From Vanilla planifolia (taxonomy: Eukaryota > Streptophyta > Magnoliopsida > Asparagales > Orchidaceae), in the NCBI GenBank assembly GCA_023846275.1, contig CM043870.1, positions 11,603,527 through 11,667,526 on the forward strand: a stretch of 64,000 bases of DNA. The letters are read 5' to 3'. This document shows positions 48,776 through 59,794 of this stretch, piece by piece. Numbering within the stretch: the stretch's first letter is position 1; each line of letters begins with the position of its first letter. A model generated the notes under the pieces. The model saw only the letters and a program-made list of their open reading frames with translations, was not told the DNA's origin and did not search any database. The translations under genes and the position numbers were made by a program.

Positions 48776-49741
48776 ATGTGACTGGATCTGTCTGTAGTCT
48801 CCAGGAGATTGATTGACGAGAGACACTGCGGTGTCGGGTGCTTAGGCGCCATGCGTGTTTCGAGATGGGCGTTCCCACTGGCACGTTGCCTGGTAGCCCA
48901 GAGGAGAGCTACTCTGGTGTGACTGGGGTGGCTGTGGTTGGTCGGAGTCTGGGACTGAGAGTGCCTATCCACCGTACATTGTTATGCTGTATTCCTGTAT
49001 TTTTGCTATTATCCTTCTCTTGCATGTGAGTTTTACTAGCTGACTTTCCTACTGGGCGTAGCTCATTCCTGTATTATATATTTTCAGTGGCTCGGCAGAC
49101 TTGACGCTACCGGATTAGGTGGGATCGTGGTCAGCAGGCTTGTGAAGGATTTCTGATTGGTGATTGTCTGAGATATTCTGGTTAGTTGATTGTTGCTGTT
49201 GGATGTTTCAGTGAGACTGTTATTCTCATATGTTACATATAATTTGAGGGTAATTCGGAATTATGTATCTGGTTGGATAATATTGCACTTGTTGGACTTG
49301 GTCTTATTCTTGTAATGTAGTTTCCATTTACTACTCTACCTTATTGTCTTGGAGTATGGTGTGTGGAGTGCCATATTTTATCTGAGGATGTTATATATCT
49401 TTTTGTTTGATGGTGAGGTCATTACATGACTATGGAACTTAACCATGGGGGTTCAGACTTCTAATAGACCGGTTCTCCTACCCGTAGGGGTTAGGAGTAT
49501 TGGGTCTAGTAGGAGTAACATTGCGCGAGTCCATCTGTTAATTCAGGAGTCATGAACCTGATTTGACGGTGTACCCGGGAGATGGGATCCACATTGTTAA
49601 GGGAAGTAGGTGTGTAATGATGTGTTATATCCTATGTTTTCGTAGGCTACTCAGGTTGGTATGGGACGATCTGAGCTGTCTATATATAAAAAAAAAAAAA
49701 TTGTATGCCAAAAATCAGCCTAGGAAAAATGGGGTGTAACA

Positions 49742-49746
49742 TACAT
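49742..49746. repeat. Target-site duplication, right copy (TACAT)
   Basis: TACAT directly follows the LTR end GTGTAACA and is identical to 46738-46742. Confidence 0.92.
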
Positions 49747-50780
49747 AATATATATGATTTGATCTAATTTGTAATACTAGGTTAGAAGTCTCAAATGATA
49801 TATTAAAAAGGAAATATTTTGAGATATTTCTTAAGCTTTATTTGTAATGACATGCTGCTATCAATATAGGCAAAAGGCCTAAATTGATACAAAAGAATGC
49901 AATATTTATAGATGCTTGCTATTGTTTATTGTAATAATACATTACTATGCATTGTTTATTATATGTTTTGATTAGTTACATTATAAGAATATACCATATC
50001 ACATGTGTTAAAAAGTAAAATGTGTGATTAACAAATTTTGATAATAAAGTGAAGTAATATGAGTAAGAGTTGAAGCTTCAATAAGTGTTTCCAAGGCTAA
50101 CTTACTATCAAGATTAATATGTCCATCGAAGTAAGATAACTATGTCGACTAATATGCCTCTAGAAGTGTAACCAAAGAGATGATGTTGGGCTATCCAAAG
50201 TAAAACATTCTAGATACATAAAAGAAAGAGTTAAAAAGAAATTAATATGATATCTTAAAGAAAAAATTGGATTTCAAAAGAATCCAAAAAAAGAATGATA
50301 ACATTTTTTTATTAATTTATATTATTGTTGATGTAAGAAATGCATGTAGTTGTGCAACAATTATTTTAGTATTTCTTAGCTCAAGCCTATTTTTAGGTCA
50401 AAGGTCAGTATTTTAAGGAGTTGTCAGGATGGAGTGAGAAATAATACATGATGATTTAAAAGTTTCTATAATTGTCCTTAGATGTAATCTTTCTATAGTT
50501 ATTTTATTTAAGCAAAATAGATGAAGAATTTGTCAACGTTGCTATTATATATACATGTTTTTTTAAAGAGAAATAAAAAAACATCGTGCTTGCATTTGAT
50601 TGTAAAAAATGCTTTCATAATTTGATTTAAAAAGATAAATGTTTGCCTTTGCTACGGTTTTTATTAAAAGTAAAGAATATTTTTTTTATGTTTTCAAAAT
50701 GTTAAAGGAAAGGAGAAAGAAATAAATGTCTTGGCACCAAAATCAAGGAATAATAATAAAGGTTTGCCATAGTTTTGCTC
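49747..50780. other. Unassigned AT-rich stretch
   Basis: No domain or repeat family is recognised. The solo LTR split this sequence from 46.1-46.7 kb. Confidence 0.45.
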
Positions 50781-50984
50781 AAACTTTTACTTTGTAATGT
50801 TTACCTCATTTGGGGTTCAGAATGTTGGTGGGGGATTTTCCCTAATGGCCATTCAAATTGGCCATGGGGTTCCCTCTTCTTCATGTCACACTATTGTAGA
50901 GGTGTTAGACGAACACACTGCATCTTCTCTTTGTAAAATAAAATAGGTGATGCCCCATAAGAGTGAATCAGTGTTTGATGATAA

Positions 50985-51365
50985 GGAAATAAAAAAATTA
51001 ATAGTCCCACTAATATTTTCATTGATTGGGAAGCTTTTACATGGAAAGCTTGAACATGTAAGTTTTATGGTAAGAATTTTTGAAAATTGGCTTTAAAGGT
51101 TTCTGCACAATCAAATACTAAGCTTGTATTGTTTTGATTTTCAATTGAGGAAGACTACTTGAAATGCTAGTTAAATACATTCTAAAGAATTGTTGAATTT
51201 CTTATGAGGGTTTTGAACATGGTCGCCAAAATTTCAACTCAATGCAGAACCTTTAGTTGTCATGGTCTTGATTTCCTTCGAGCATTTGCCACTTCATTTG
51301 TTTAACTAGTTCTCTACTCATTGGAGTTGGCTATTAGGATGCCATTTAAATTAGACTCAATGTTC
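50985..51365 (+). pseudogene. LINE ORF1 DUF4283-like domain, decayed
   Basis: In plus-strand frames: LIGKLLHGKLEHVSFMVRIF, F.NWL, then DF.LR.T and EGFEHG, and then LPLHLFN with the tail GV.IRMPFKLD. This is the layout of the DUF4283 domain of plant L1 ORF1 proteins (hydrophobic GK/RLLGGK.L..V start, FLF.F, GPW-type block, LPLHLW, IG.PL..D). ORF1 binds LINE RNA. Frameshifts and stops interrupt it. Confidence 0.75.
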
Positions 51366-52235
51366 CCCTCTCTTTTTAGGCCACACATTGAAAAAAATTT
51401 TAAGAAAGTCAATCTCACTAAAGGGCTTTCCAATTGCATTGAGATATTTAAGCATTGAGGTTAGAAGGAAGGTGGAAGATGACCGAAGGTGATTCATGAA
51501 AAACTTCCATCCTTTTGGATGCATTGCCACAAACAAAGACATACAAAGTAACAATGTAAACTACTCCTTCATAATCAAAAGAAGAAGGATCCACTTCCTC
51601 AAGTAGTCTTGTGCCTAGCCATCTGTTACGATAAAGAATCCTCCATGTTACATTTGAAGGATAATCAATGTGGCAATTTCATCCCAAAACTTCTATTGGA
51701 TGACATCAGAGATGACTATTGCATTAAAGAAAAGAAGCCCCAAAGGAAGTAAGACATCTCGCCTTATTAAAATTGAAAATTTCATCTACTAAAAGAAAAG
51801 ATATCACAATTAGATCACAATTTCAAAACATTCCAAAAAAATTTGGAGGATTGCATATCAAAAGTCTGATTTTCACTCAACAAGGTCGAGGATTTTATCC
51901 CAATTAACCATAGAAAGGCTAGCATAGGATAAACCAAAATTAGGTAATCTCTCTCAGGTTCACAAGATAAAAGTTAGAAGCTACCATTGGTACCTCCTTT
52001 CATTCTAATAATGTTTAATGTGTTATTATGAAACATTTGCAAGGCAACTAGCAAGAGGTCTATAACCTCCATGCTAAGAAACTCCACTTTATTTGAACCC
52101 TAATAAAAAATTTCATTAATTTGTTTGAGAAGGAATCAAGGTTGTTAATTAATTATTAAAAATTTCAATTTCTTTGCTTAAAATATTGTTCATTAGCTCA
52201 CCTCTTATGGCTCTCTAGAAAGTTGGGATTCAAAA
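51366..52235 (+). other. LINE interior, not readable
   Basis: This lies between the ORF1 remnant and the RT end of what appears to be one plus-strand LINE. In about 870 bp I find no endonuclease or RT motif, so most of ORF2 is deleted. The 65-codon minus frame at 51357-51554 (STFLLTSMLKYLNAIGKPFS) weakly resembles the end of a DUF4283 domain on the opposite strand. Confidence 0.35.
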
Positions 52236-52960
52236 AAGACAAGTTCCCTTTAACCTATGTTGGTTGTAATTTCTCTAATGGAAAAACATTCTTATTATTT
52301 CAACTATTTTTGGAAACTATAATTAGCAAAATTATGGGCTAGAAGCATCAGGTACTCTCAATAGTGGATAAAATAATTGAGCAAAAGTATGATCACACTT
52401 TGATGACCCTTCACACTCTTACGTTGATAAATCCTACCTAACAATTCTTCATAGCCCTAGAAACTATACTAAACAAACTTCTATGGGGTGACTTGGAACT
52501 ATGACATAAATGGAGATGGAGTAATTGGAGTAAAATTTATTATCCTATTGACAAAATAGTCTTGGTATTAAAAATTTTGATTTTGTTCATGAAATATTTA
52601 GCTACAAATTGTGTTTGAAATTAAAAATGGAAATTCATTATGGTAAAAGTTTATGCATGCTAAATACAATGCCAAAAAAAATAAGTGAGGAATATCAAAA
52701 CCATGGAAGCATATATTATGGGTGGGACACATACTAGAGTAGGACATGGTAAGAGCATGTTCAAAACATTGCAACTATTGGTCATTAACTCTAAGAGAAC
52801 GATCCACTATCGATTCAACTTGGAACTTGATAAGAAAGAAATATAAAAAAATTAGACATGTATGAATTGATAGTTGCTATAGCACATTTGCAATAACTTA
52901 AGAAAACAATGTGGGTTATATCATTTGAATCTGTACAATCATCTAATTTCTCAACTATAA
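52236..52960 (+). pseudogene. LINE ORF2 C-terminal RT region, decayed
   Basis: Plus-strand frames give HTLTLINPT at about 52410-52435, LNKLLWGDLEL at about 52470-52500, and KWRWSNWSK, then a GIKNFDFVHEIFSYKLCLK block (52505-52620). NGNSLW.KFMHAKYNAK and KPWKHILW follow. The standard plant L1 landmarks are LN.FLWG, W..W...C.PK..GGLG, N.A...KL.W and LW...HAKY. The copy is frameshifted and inactive. Confidence 0.83.
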
Positions 52961-53009
52961 TGATCACTTTAATTATTTAATTTAGAAGGGGAATGCTACT
53001 TGTACAATC

Positions 53010-53013
<4 letters not shown>

Positions 53014-53045
<32 letters not shown>
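53014..53045. repeat. (AT)16 microsatellite
   Basis: An uninterrupted AT dinucleotide run just beyond the LINE remnant. Confidence 0.95.
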
Positions 53046-53048
<3 letters not shown>

Positions 53049-54265
53049 TATTAGGTAAGTTATTTTACCCAAAAAAATTAGGTGTAAGGAAATGGAGTTT
53101 AATCATCTTGTTATTGTTCTTCAACAATCCTTGCTATAATCAGCCACTCGTGCCTTCTAATCACCAAGAAATCATCATTTAGAGTCAATATCCTTCATCA
53201 CCTCAATGTCAAAGTTCATATCCTCAAGTTACCATATTATGCCAATTTAGGTAGTCTCATTAAGCCTAATGGATTATTTGATTATATTTTAAGTCATAAT
53301 GCATGCACCTTTTTGCAGTCATCCAATTATATTTTAATTTATTATGATGACTAAGTGATCTAGAATTAAGACAAACCTTACAATAACTCAAAATCCTCTT
53401 CCAACTATCTTTTGGATGAGCATTTTAGAGCAAGGGCTAACATAAGGGCATTTTATTAGATAAAAAATATGGAACCAATTTCCAAAACCAATTAATGCAA
53501 AGCTAGAGTCGAAGGAAGGTGATCCAATCTTGTTTTATTTCACTAAGATAAGACTGAAGAAAGTTTTACAACAAAGGAATCCATTTAATAATACTATAAT
53601 TAGACACTTCTAAGCAAATTTGGAAATACCAAAGAACTTCAGTTTAGCTTGATCATTCCTGCATAGGACCCCTACTGAGATAACCAAGAAGGATCTCAAT
53701 GGGTTTGTAAGATTTCTATATTAGGTCTTACTCTGTGACTAAGCTATGAGAAGTAAGGTTTTGATTAAATTAAAGTTAACAGACTAATCTATAACATGAC
53801 AAAGAGCAGATGTGTGTAGAAAGTCAATTTCATTACACAGAGAGCCTAATTATAATGACATTTCCTACAAAGCAAGATTAGATTAAACGGAGCTGATATA
53901 TAGCATATTACACCTTGGTTGTCTCTCATTACTTATTATTATGTGAAGACAAAGCATTTTGACTTTACTAAAAAATATTTACATTAATGAACAAAATTCT
54001 TGCAATTAAAAACTATAATTATAAGAAGAAAGTCAACTTAAGCTATGGAATTGGATTGCATTTATCAATTTTAAGTATAACAAATGTTTTGAGGAATTGG
54101 ATTGCATTCCTAGAGTAATCAAGGCTTCAAATATGAAGTATATGTAGTATTTTGTGATATCACATTTAGTGTGCAATGGTTGAGCACAAGTAGTTGATGA
54201 ATAGTAGCTATAGAAGTATATCAAAGTCCACAACGCTTAACTAAAGCTATTTCATAACTTGGACC
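53046..54265. other. Unassigned stretch
   Basis: No recognisable coding or LTR landmark. It may be internal sequence of the Copia element whose 3' LTR starts at 55112. Confidence 0.4.
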
Positions 54266-55100
54266 TCACTTGTCATCCACATTCTCTATTAAAGATTCAA
54301 ATGATAATGCATCATATGGTATAGTGTTTTCAAGGATAAATTCCCTAAAATATCATATCGATACAAGGTTTAACAAGCTTAAAGTTAGTCTTTCACTATT
54401 GAAAAGTACAATTTATACTAGACTTGGTATTTTTACAAATTTAATTACTAAATTAAAATATAAAATTGATAACTCTTCTAAGGCATATTTAAAAATATTT
54501 CGTAAGAGAGTGTACTATAATGAATGCTTTAAATAAATCTCCATTACTTAACACTCTTATTTAGTTAATTAACATTTATGATCTAAATTTTGTTTTAATT
54601 TTTTTATTAGTGTTCAATGTAATATTGATAGTGCATCATTTCTTTTATTGCTATAAGGAATGTTTATTTGGCCCATTGAGTGATTAAAAAAAGGATAGAA
54701 ACTACAACTAGATTTAAGCATTTAAGGAGAGATTGTTGGAATTTAGAGTTTTGTACCTATATATTGCATGCTAAGAAGTGGTTTTGGTGGATGTATTGAT
54801 CCAGGGGGAGTTGAATAACATTATTTTTTCTACTAAAAACTTTTATGATACTTTGTTATTATGTTCAATGTATAAACTATTTATTTAGTTATTTGTTATT
54901 GTGGTGTAAGGAATTGCTTTGTAATGCTGCATTTATTTTTTATTTTTTCTTTTTTGTTGTTATGTTGCAAGGAATTGCTCTATAATGCTATAGTTGTATA
55001 TTTTTTTTCATCTTTATTGACTAGAGTATATCATTTTAGTTTCATGTTATTAAATACTCTATTGTAATATCTTTTATCTAGCATTGGTTTTGTAATCATC
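54266..55100 (+). other. Post-pol region of a plus-strand Copia element, with an 88-codon ORF
   Basis: An open frame at 54270-54536 encodes a polar protein with regularly spaced Leu/Ile (SLKYHIDTRFNKLKVSLSLL) that could form a coiled coil. SIRE-like Copia elements have extra sequence between RNase H and the LTR. I do not recognise the protein. Downstream, AAGGAGAGATTGTTGG at about 54723 and AGGGGGAGTTG at 54804 are polypurine/LTR-like words. The whole precedes the polypurine tract of the 55112 LTR. Confidence 0.35.
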
Positions 55101-55110
55101 AAAGGGAAGA
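55101..55110 (+). promoter_or_regulatory. Polypurine tract before the 3' LTR
   Basis: AAAGGGAAGA follows TTTGTAATCATC and is followed by TTGTTG. This reproduces the common plant Copia junction of a CATCA word, a polypurine tract and LTR start TGTTG. Confidence 0.65.
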
Positions 55111-55111
55111 T

Positions 55112-57416
55112 TGTTGTACAATTTATAATGATCTCAAAACAAAGCTTATGGTTACTAATGAATGTTTGAAAGTGCTATATAGTTACAAAATTTCATTGTA
55201 GTTTGCTACAAGGGGAAAGTTTTATGCATTTGGTGCTTAGAAGAAGATTAAAGATAAAAGATCTTTACTCAAAGATTAGTTTGCTCAATTAACATATCTT
55301 GGAGCCATCATTTTCATGTCTTGGTAGAGTAGTTAGGAGTTATCTATAAGGGTTGATTTTCTTTATATGACATAATTATGATTGAATTACATCATACATT
55401 TATTAACAAATCCTTGATTAATTGTTTTCCAAAACAACATTAGTTTATTAGTTGTATTGTTACAAGTTGCATTAGAGATTTTTGAGTCTTATGTTAATAA
55501 GTCATGTTTGTCATAGTTAATAATCATATAATATAATGTCTCATACAAAACTTGTATGGTGTACATCATAGCATGAAACTAAAACTAAAGCTTGATGTTT
55601 TGAAGGCATCATATAAGTATGACAACTTCAACATACAAATGTGATCATCATCTAAACAAAGGATTAAAAATGCTAACTGAATCATACAATGTATCAACCC
55701 TATATATGTGTCATCCATTCTTTGAGAGTTAAGTTCTCACAAACATTGTATGAGCATGAAGCATCGTTTATACGAGTATATAAAGTACTTTCTTTTAGGG
55801 TCTATCATATATAAGTAGAGTGGTGGTCAAACATGTACAATGTTTATATCATACTAATATAACCTTAATACATTTCTTTAGCTTAATTATATGTAATGTT
55901 GTTCTTATACATTGACCTAAGATTTAATTTATATTTTTCTTATTTGTTACATCATATAGTATAAAGTAGAGTATAATATAATACAAAGTAAATTATCATA
56001 TATGTATGATTCTCTTCACAAGTCAAATAACTAGAATAGCTTAAGATAAATTTACCCTCATTGTGCCACATGAATATGATATTTGTATCATATGAGTATG
56101 ATAATTATCTAATAATCCAAACATTAAAGTTTTAGATCATCATATGATGGTGATCTATGTCTCACATTTATACAATCACTTTCACACAATACTTAGGATA
56201 AGTCTAATATAAAGCCATCTTAATACTACGAATAATCCTATCATATACACACATTGACTTGAATAATTGTTATTCCTCATTCATGTATTCATCTTGGATG
56301 ACTCATTGTTCTTTACTATTAAGTATATATAACTTTGAGTAAAAATAATCATAATATTATCATAAAACTACAAAGACTTTATCGCATAAATATGATCATC
56401 ATTGAAGTATTATTTAGTTATTACATTATCTTACAAGTTTTTACTTTTTTTACAATCACATTGTAGCACATTTTCCTAAGAGCTCAACACTTAGTAGAGA
56501 AAATATATTATATGATGCTGATCTACTATTAGACATATATTATTTATTTAAAATATAAATAAGAACTACATTATAATAGTGTAATCTATTTGATCATTTG
56601 GTCATAATATGAGGACCTCTCTAAGACTTGAACGATAGGTCTTTTGACTCAATAAGCACTAATCATATCATTGGATCATCAGGATGATCCTAATTATATT
56701 CTTATCATCAAAATATGTTGTCTTTGATGAACAAATATGATATATTTACAAAATATATAATAACTAGTTGGAGTGTCTTGGAAATATCATTTTAGTTGTT
56801 GGAATTTCATTATTTTTATTTAATTAATTTATCCATATAAATAAAAAAAAGAAAATCAAGTAGAAGTTGATGTTGATCAAATTGAAAAATCTTTTGATAA
56901 GCATCAAAAGCAAGGGCTTTCATTATGGTTGATACACAACATAAAATGAAAAGCTTCATTTGCTGCAAACATAAAATCATTAATTTGATCATTTTTAGCA
57001 TTGCATAAAGTTCTAAATTTACTTGTTAATATCCTTACATCATTTTTAGGCATGCATCATATATATTTCTATAAGTGTATTGTATAATGTTTGTGAGTGT
57101 CATTGTATAAATTGAGTTATAATTCTTATAAGCTATACCCCTTATCTAGTTATGGCTAAAAAGCAGTGAATTTGTGAGAGACTGAACCCTACTTGGCTAT
57201 AGTAAATAAGGAGTGCCTTTTAGTTGAAATGAAAGGTTGCTATTGTTTTAATGGAAGTTAATTAGGTCTATTAGGGATAGATGTTGGCAAAGCCTTTTTT
57301 GAAACACCTAAAAATATCATGTCAATTCTTCTTAGTCTTTTTCTTTGTTTTATTTATTTTACATTCATGCAAATTGATTTGAAAACTTAATAACAGTTCT
57401 CTAAATAAAATTAAAG
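55112..57416 (+). repeat. Copia-type LTR, family A copy 2 (plus; candidate 3' LTR)
   Basis: It starts TGTTGTACAA next to a polypurine tract and is colinear with 38250-40639. The pair could be the two LTRs of one element, now separated by about 14.5 kb of mostly nested insertions. They could also be two independent copies. No target-site duplication is visible. The ORF at 56816-57001 is inside it and is not a gene. Confidence 0.7.
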
Positions 57417-57427
57417 TCCTTTTTTGT

Positions 57428-57512
57428 TGGCCAATGGAATGGATAGCTGAGTTCACCTTGGCTTGTGAAAGGGGTGAGTCGCCTCTTTCACCAGGAATCG
57501 AGGTTTTATAAT
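57428..57512 (+). ncRNA. tRNA/SINE-like sequence with strong hairpin
   Basis: TTGGCCAATGG resembles a pol III box A. GAGGTTTTATAAT occupies the place of a decayed box B (GGTTCGAATCC). Between them GTGAAAGGGG (57465-57474) pairs with CCTCTTTCAC (57482-57491) through a 7-nt loop, with one G-U pair. The block is GC-richer than both flanks and begins right after an LTR end. I read it as a degenerate tRNA-derived SINE head. It does not fold into a full tRNA that I can defend, and no amino-acid identity is claimed. Confidence 0.35.
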
Positions 57513-58300
57513 AAAGTAAAAGATTGAATTATATTTTATTATCATAGTTAAATCAAATTAAACCTGTTATACTTTAACAATTCATCTCCCTCATGTGCCA
57601 TCAATTATAACATAGCAAACTTAGAAGAGGAGAAGATCAAATGAGGGAACGTCTTTGGAAAACCAATGAGATAAATTTGGTAACTTATGATGTAACAAAA
57701 TAGTATACTTTTATATTTTTATATTCTTCCTTAAATGCTATTATGTTAACAATATTTATGGCTTTTCTTTATTTGTCTTGGCATGATTTCTATAGCTATT
57801 GATTTTATTTAATACATGGAAACATAAAGACTAATTAAAATGGAATGAAACATATACAACTTCTTGAAAATGACATATTAGTGTTATGATTGTCTAAGAC
57901 ATTATCCTTACTACTAAGCATAGTGTATTGGATAATAATCTATAGGTCTTCATACTAAAGCTATCTAGTTCGATCACCATATCTTAGGATATGTGTATAT
58001 GGATGACACTAGGTAGTGTGTTGGATTATAGTATATGATTCATTGGATTACATATGTCTGGTGACACTAAGCATAAGGTGTTGGATAGTAAAGTATGTCT
58101 TTAGACCAAACCTGTCTAGCATTTTATTTGGTTTTATTTGGATAGATGCAAGTAGAAGGTCATTGATGGTTATGATTATTAGATTTAGAGAAGATAATAA
58201 TCTAAAGTAAATTTAGCTAGATGATCATACAAAAATAATGGAAACTAGAAATAAAGGAAAAAATAGTATTTATATTTCAGGGGACATGCATGGCTTATGA
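57513..58300 (+). repeat. Relic of the 32-34 kb LTR family in opposite orientation
   Basis: Units such as gacactaggtagtgtgttgga (58005) and gacactaagcataaggtgttgg (58064), followed by tagta.a.tatg.tct..aga, resemble the reverse complement of the two-copy repeat at 32617-32824 after C-to-T decay. The remainder is unreadable. The 64-codon frame at 58016-58210 derives from these repeats. Confidence 0.4.
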
Positions 58301-59790
58301 TATTGCTTTTTATTCTTCATATGGTTTATCATAATGCCTACATGTTTATATTGGTATTTCTTTTATACAATGTTAGCTTTATGTGACTTATATATTGAGA
58401 ATATTAAAGTCTTACTAGTGTTTATATCATAGTGATATATCCATTATACCAAAAGCCACTATAAGATAGGATCACACCCTAAAGATATAAGATGTGGGCA
58501 ATATCTTATTTATATTTAATTTTGTATATCATTGGATAAATTAACTTTGGTTTTACACATTTTCTAGTTTTGGTCAATCATTTACGATTTTTGTTTTCAA
58601 CACACTTTTAGTTATATTAATATTTTTTTTTTATTTTATACCATTATTTGATTAAAAGTGGCATAATTGAAAAACAGTAACAAGGACAAAAAGTGTAGAA
58701 ATATACCACAAAAGTTTGATGCTAAACTATGACTTTGGGACCTATGAGTGAGATGTAGATATTTTTAAAGTATATTACATGTTTGCATTATTTTATTACC
58801 ATCGAATTATCACTTTTTCTTATTCAATCTTTAAAAAAACTAGTACTATTATATTCCAAATTAGAGTTTAATTTATTTGAATTTAAACACAAAGAATTAA
58901 AAGAATTATAAAAAATGTTGAATATCAAAGTTGTTAATAAGTATAGTTTGGTTCAAAGAGAAAGCAAATACAAAATAAATTTTTATTTCAAATAATAGTG
59001 TCCAAACATTTAAATCACTAGATAATAATTTCAAAACCTAAAGCAATGAAAATGAAAGTTGTCAAAAGCTACCCATGGCTAAAATGAATGGAGATGGAAG
59101 TACAATTTATAAAGATAATTCAAGGTCGGTCTTCAACATTACCACAACTACATGTCGTAGGGATCGATCAACCTCTGACATCCTTGAATTATTGAGAACT
59201 ATTTTATCTTTAGAGCTACCTAAGCTATGATAATTATGCTAAAGTGTAGAATTATACTTCTTATATCAACCAAAGAGCCATTAGTTATTACATTCTTGGA
59301 TATAAGATTTAATATAGACATACTTGGCTTAGAGAGAAAGTTAGTGATCTAAAATAATAAAAAAAATGAGAGTTCCAAAATATCCTTTGAGAGGATATTA
59401 ACATGGTGAAGTTAAGGCAATAGCTCGAGGTAGTTAGTTGGAGATTTATTAGTGTAATTGTCCAATTACCCAATCAGTATGTGCTTAACCACCCATTATG
59501 GCTAATTGGGTTTTAACTACACAAGGCAAGCCATAGAATCTAGGATAGCTCAAATGAGTGTTTACGAAAAGGTGTATACCAAAGTGTATAGTCACCCTAC
59601 ATATTTGGGAACTCTAAAACACTAATAATATTATGCTACATGAATATAAATCCAAGTACACATTACTACATCATATAACATAATGCACAGGCAAAAAAAC
59701 TTGTATAAACACATATAATATTATGTACTACTATCATATTATGGACACCTTATGGAAATGATGATTCAAACTAAAAACTTATTAAGAATG
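58301..59790. other. Unassigned AT-rich stretch
   Basis: Nothing recognisable. A slightly less AT-rich patch with a few CpGs lies at 59125-59185. Confidence 0.45.
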
Positions 59791-59794
59791 TAAG

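Larger units (their letters stand above)
46743..49741 (+). repeat. 2,999-bp Gypsy-type solo LTR, best-preserved element in the window
   Basis: It starts TGTTATACCC and ends GGGGTGTAACA, so the termini are a near-perfect inverted TGTTA.ACCC pair. It is flanked by identical TACAT 5-mers, the duplication length left by Gypsy integrase. There is no primer-binding site, coding region or second LTR, hence a solo LTR formed by recombination between LTRs. TATAAAA at 47212-47218 divides a roughly 500-bp U3 from a GC-rich leader (47240-48060) with ATTAGGGTTCG near the predicted start. It contains three families of short tandem repeats and a 23-A run. It is much richer in CpG than its surroundings, consistent with a recent insertion. 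Open frames up to 109 codons inside it (47110-48460) shift with the repeats and are not genes. Confidence 0.95.

Noticed and set aside
48149-49029. ORFs of 63-103 codons on both strands in the distal part of the solo LTR
   Set aside because: They lie wholly inside the LTR. Several follow the 55-bp repeat and none has a recognisable motif.
51357-51554. Minus-strand DUF4283-like ORF as a second LINE in opposite orientation
   Set aside because: The similarity is weak and limited to a short segment. It overlaps the better supported plus-strand LINE, so it is not called as a separate element.
53014-53045. AT run as an origin or matrix-attachment signal
   Set aside because: A simple (AT)16 microsatellite gives no specific evidence of such a role.
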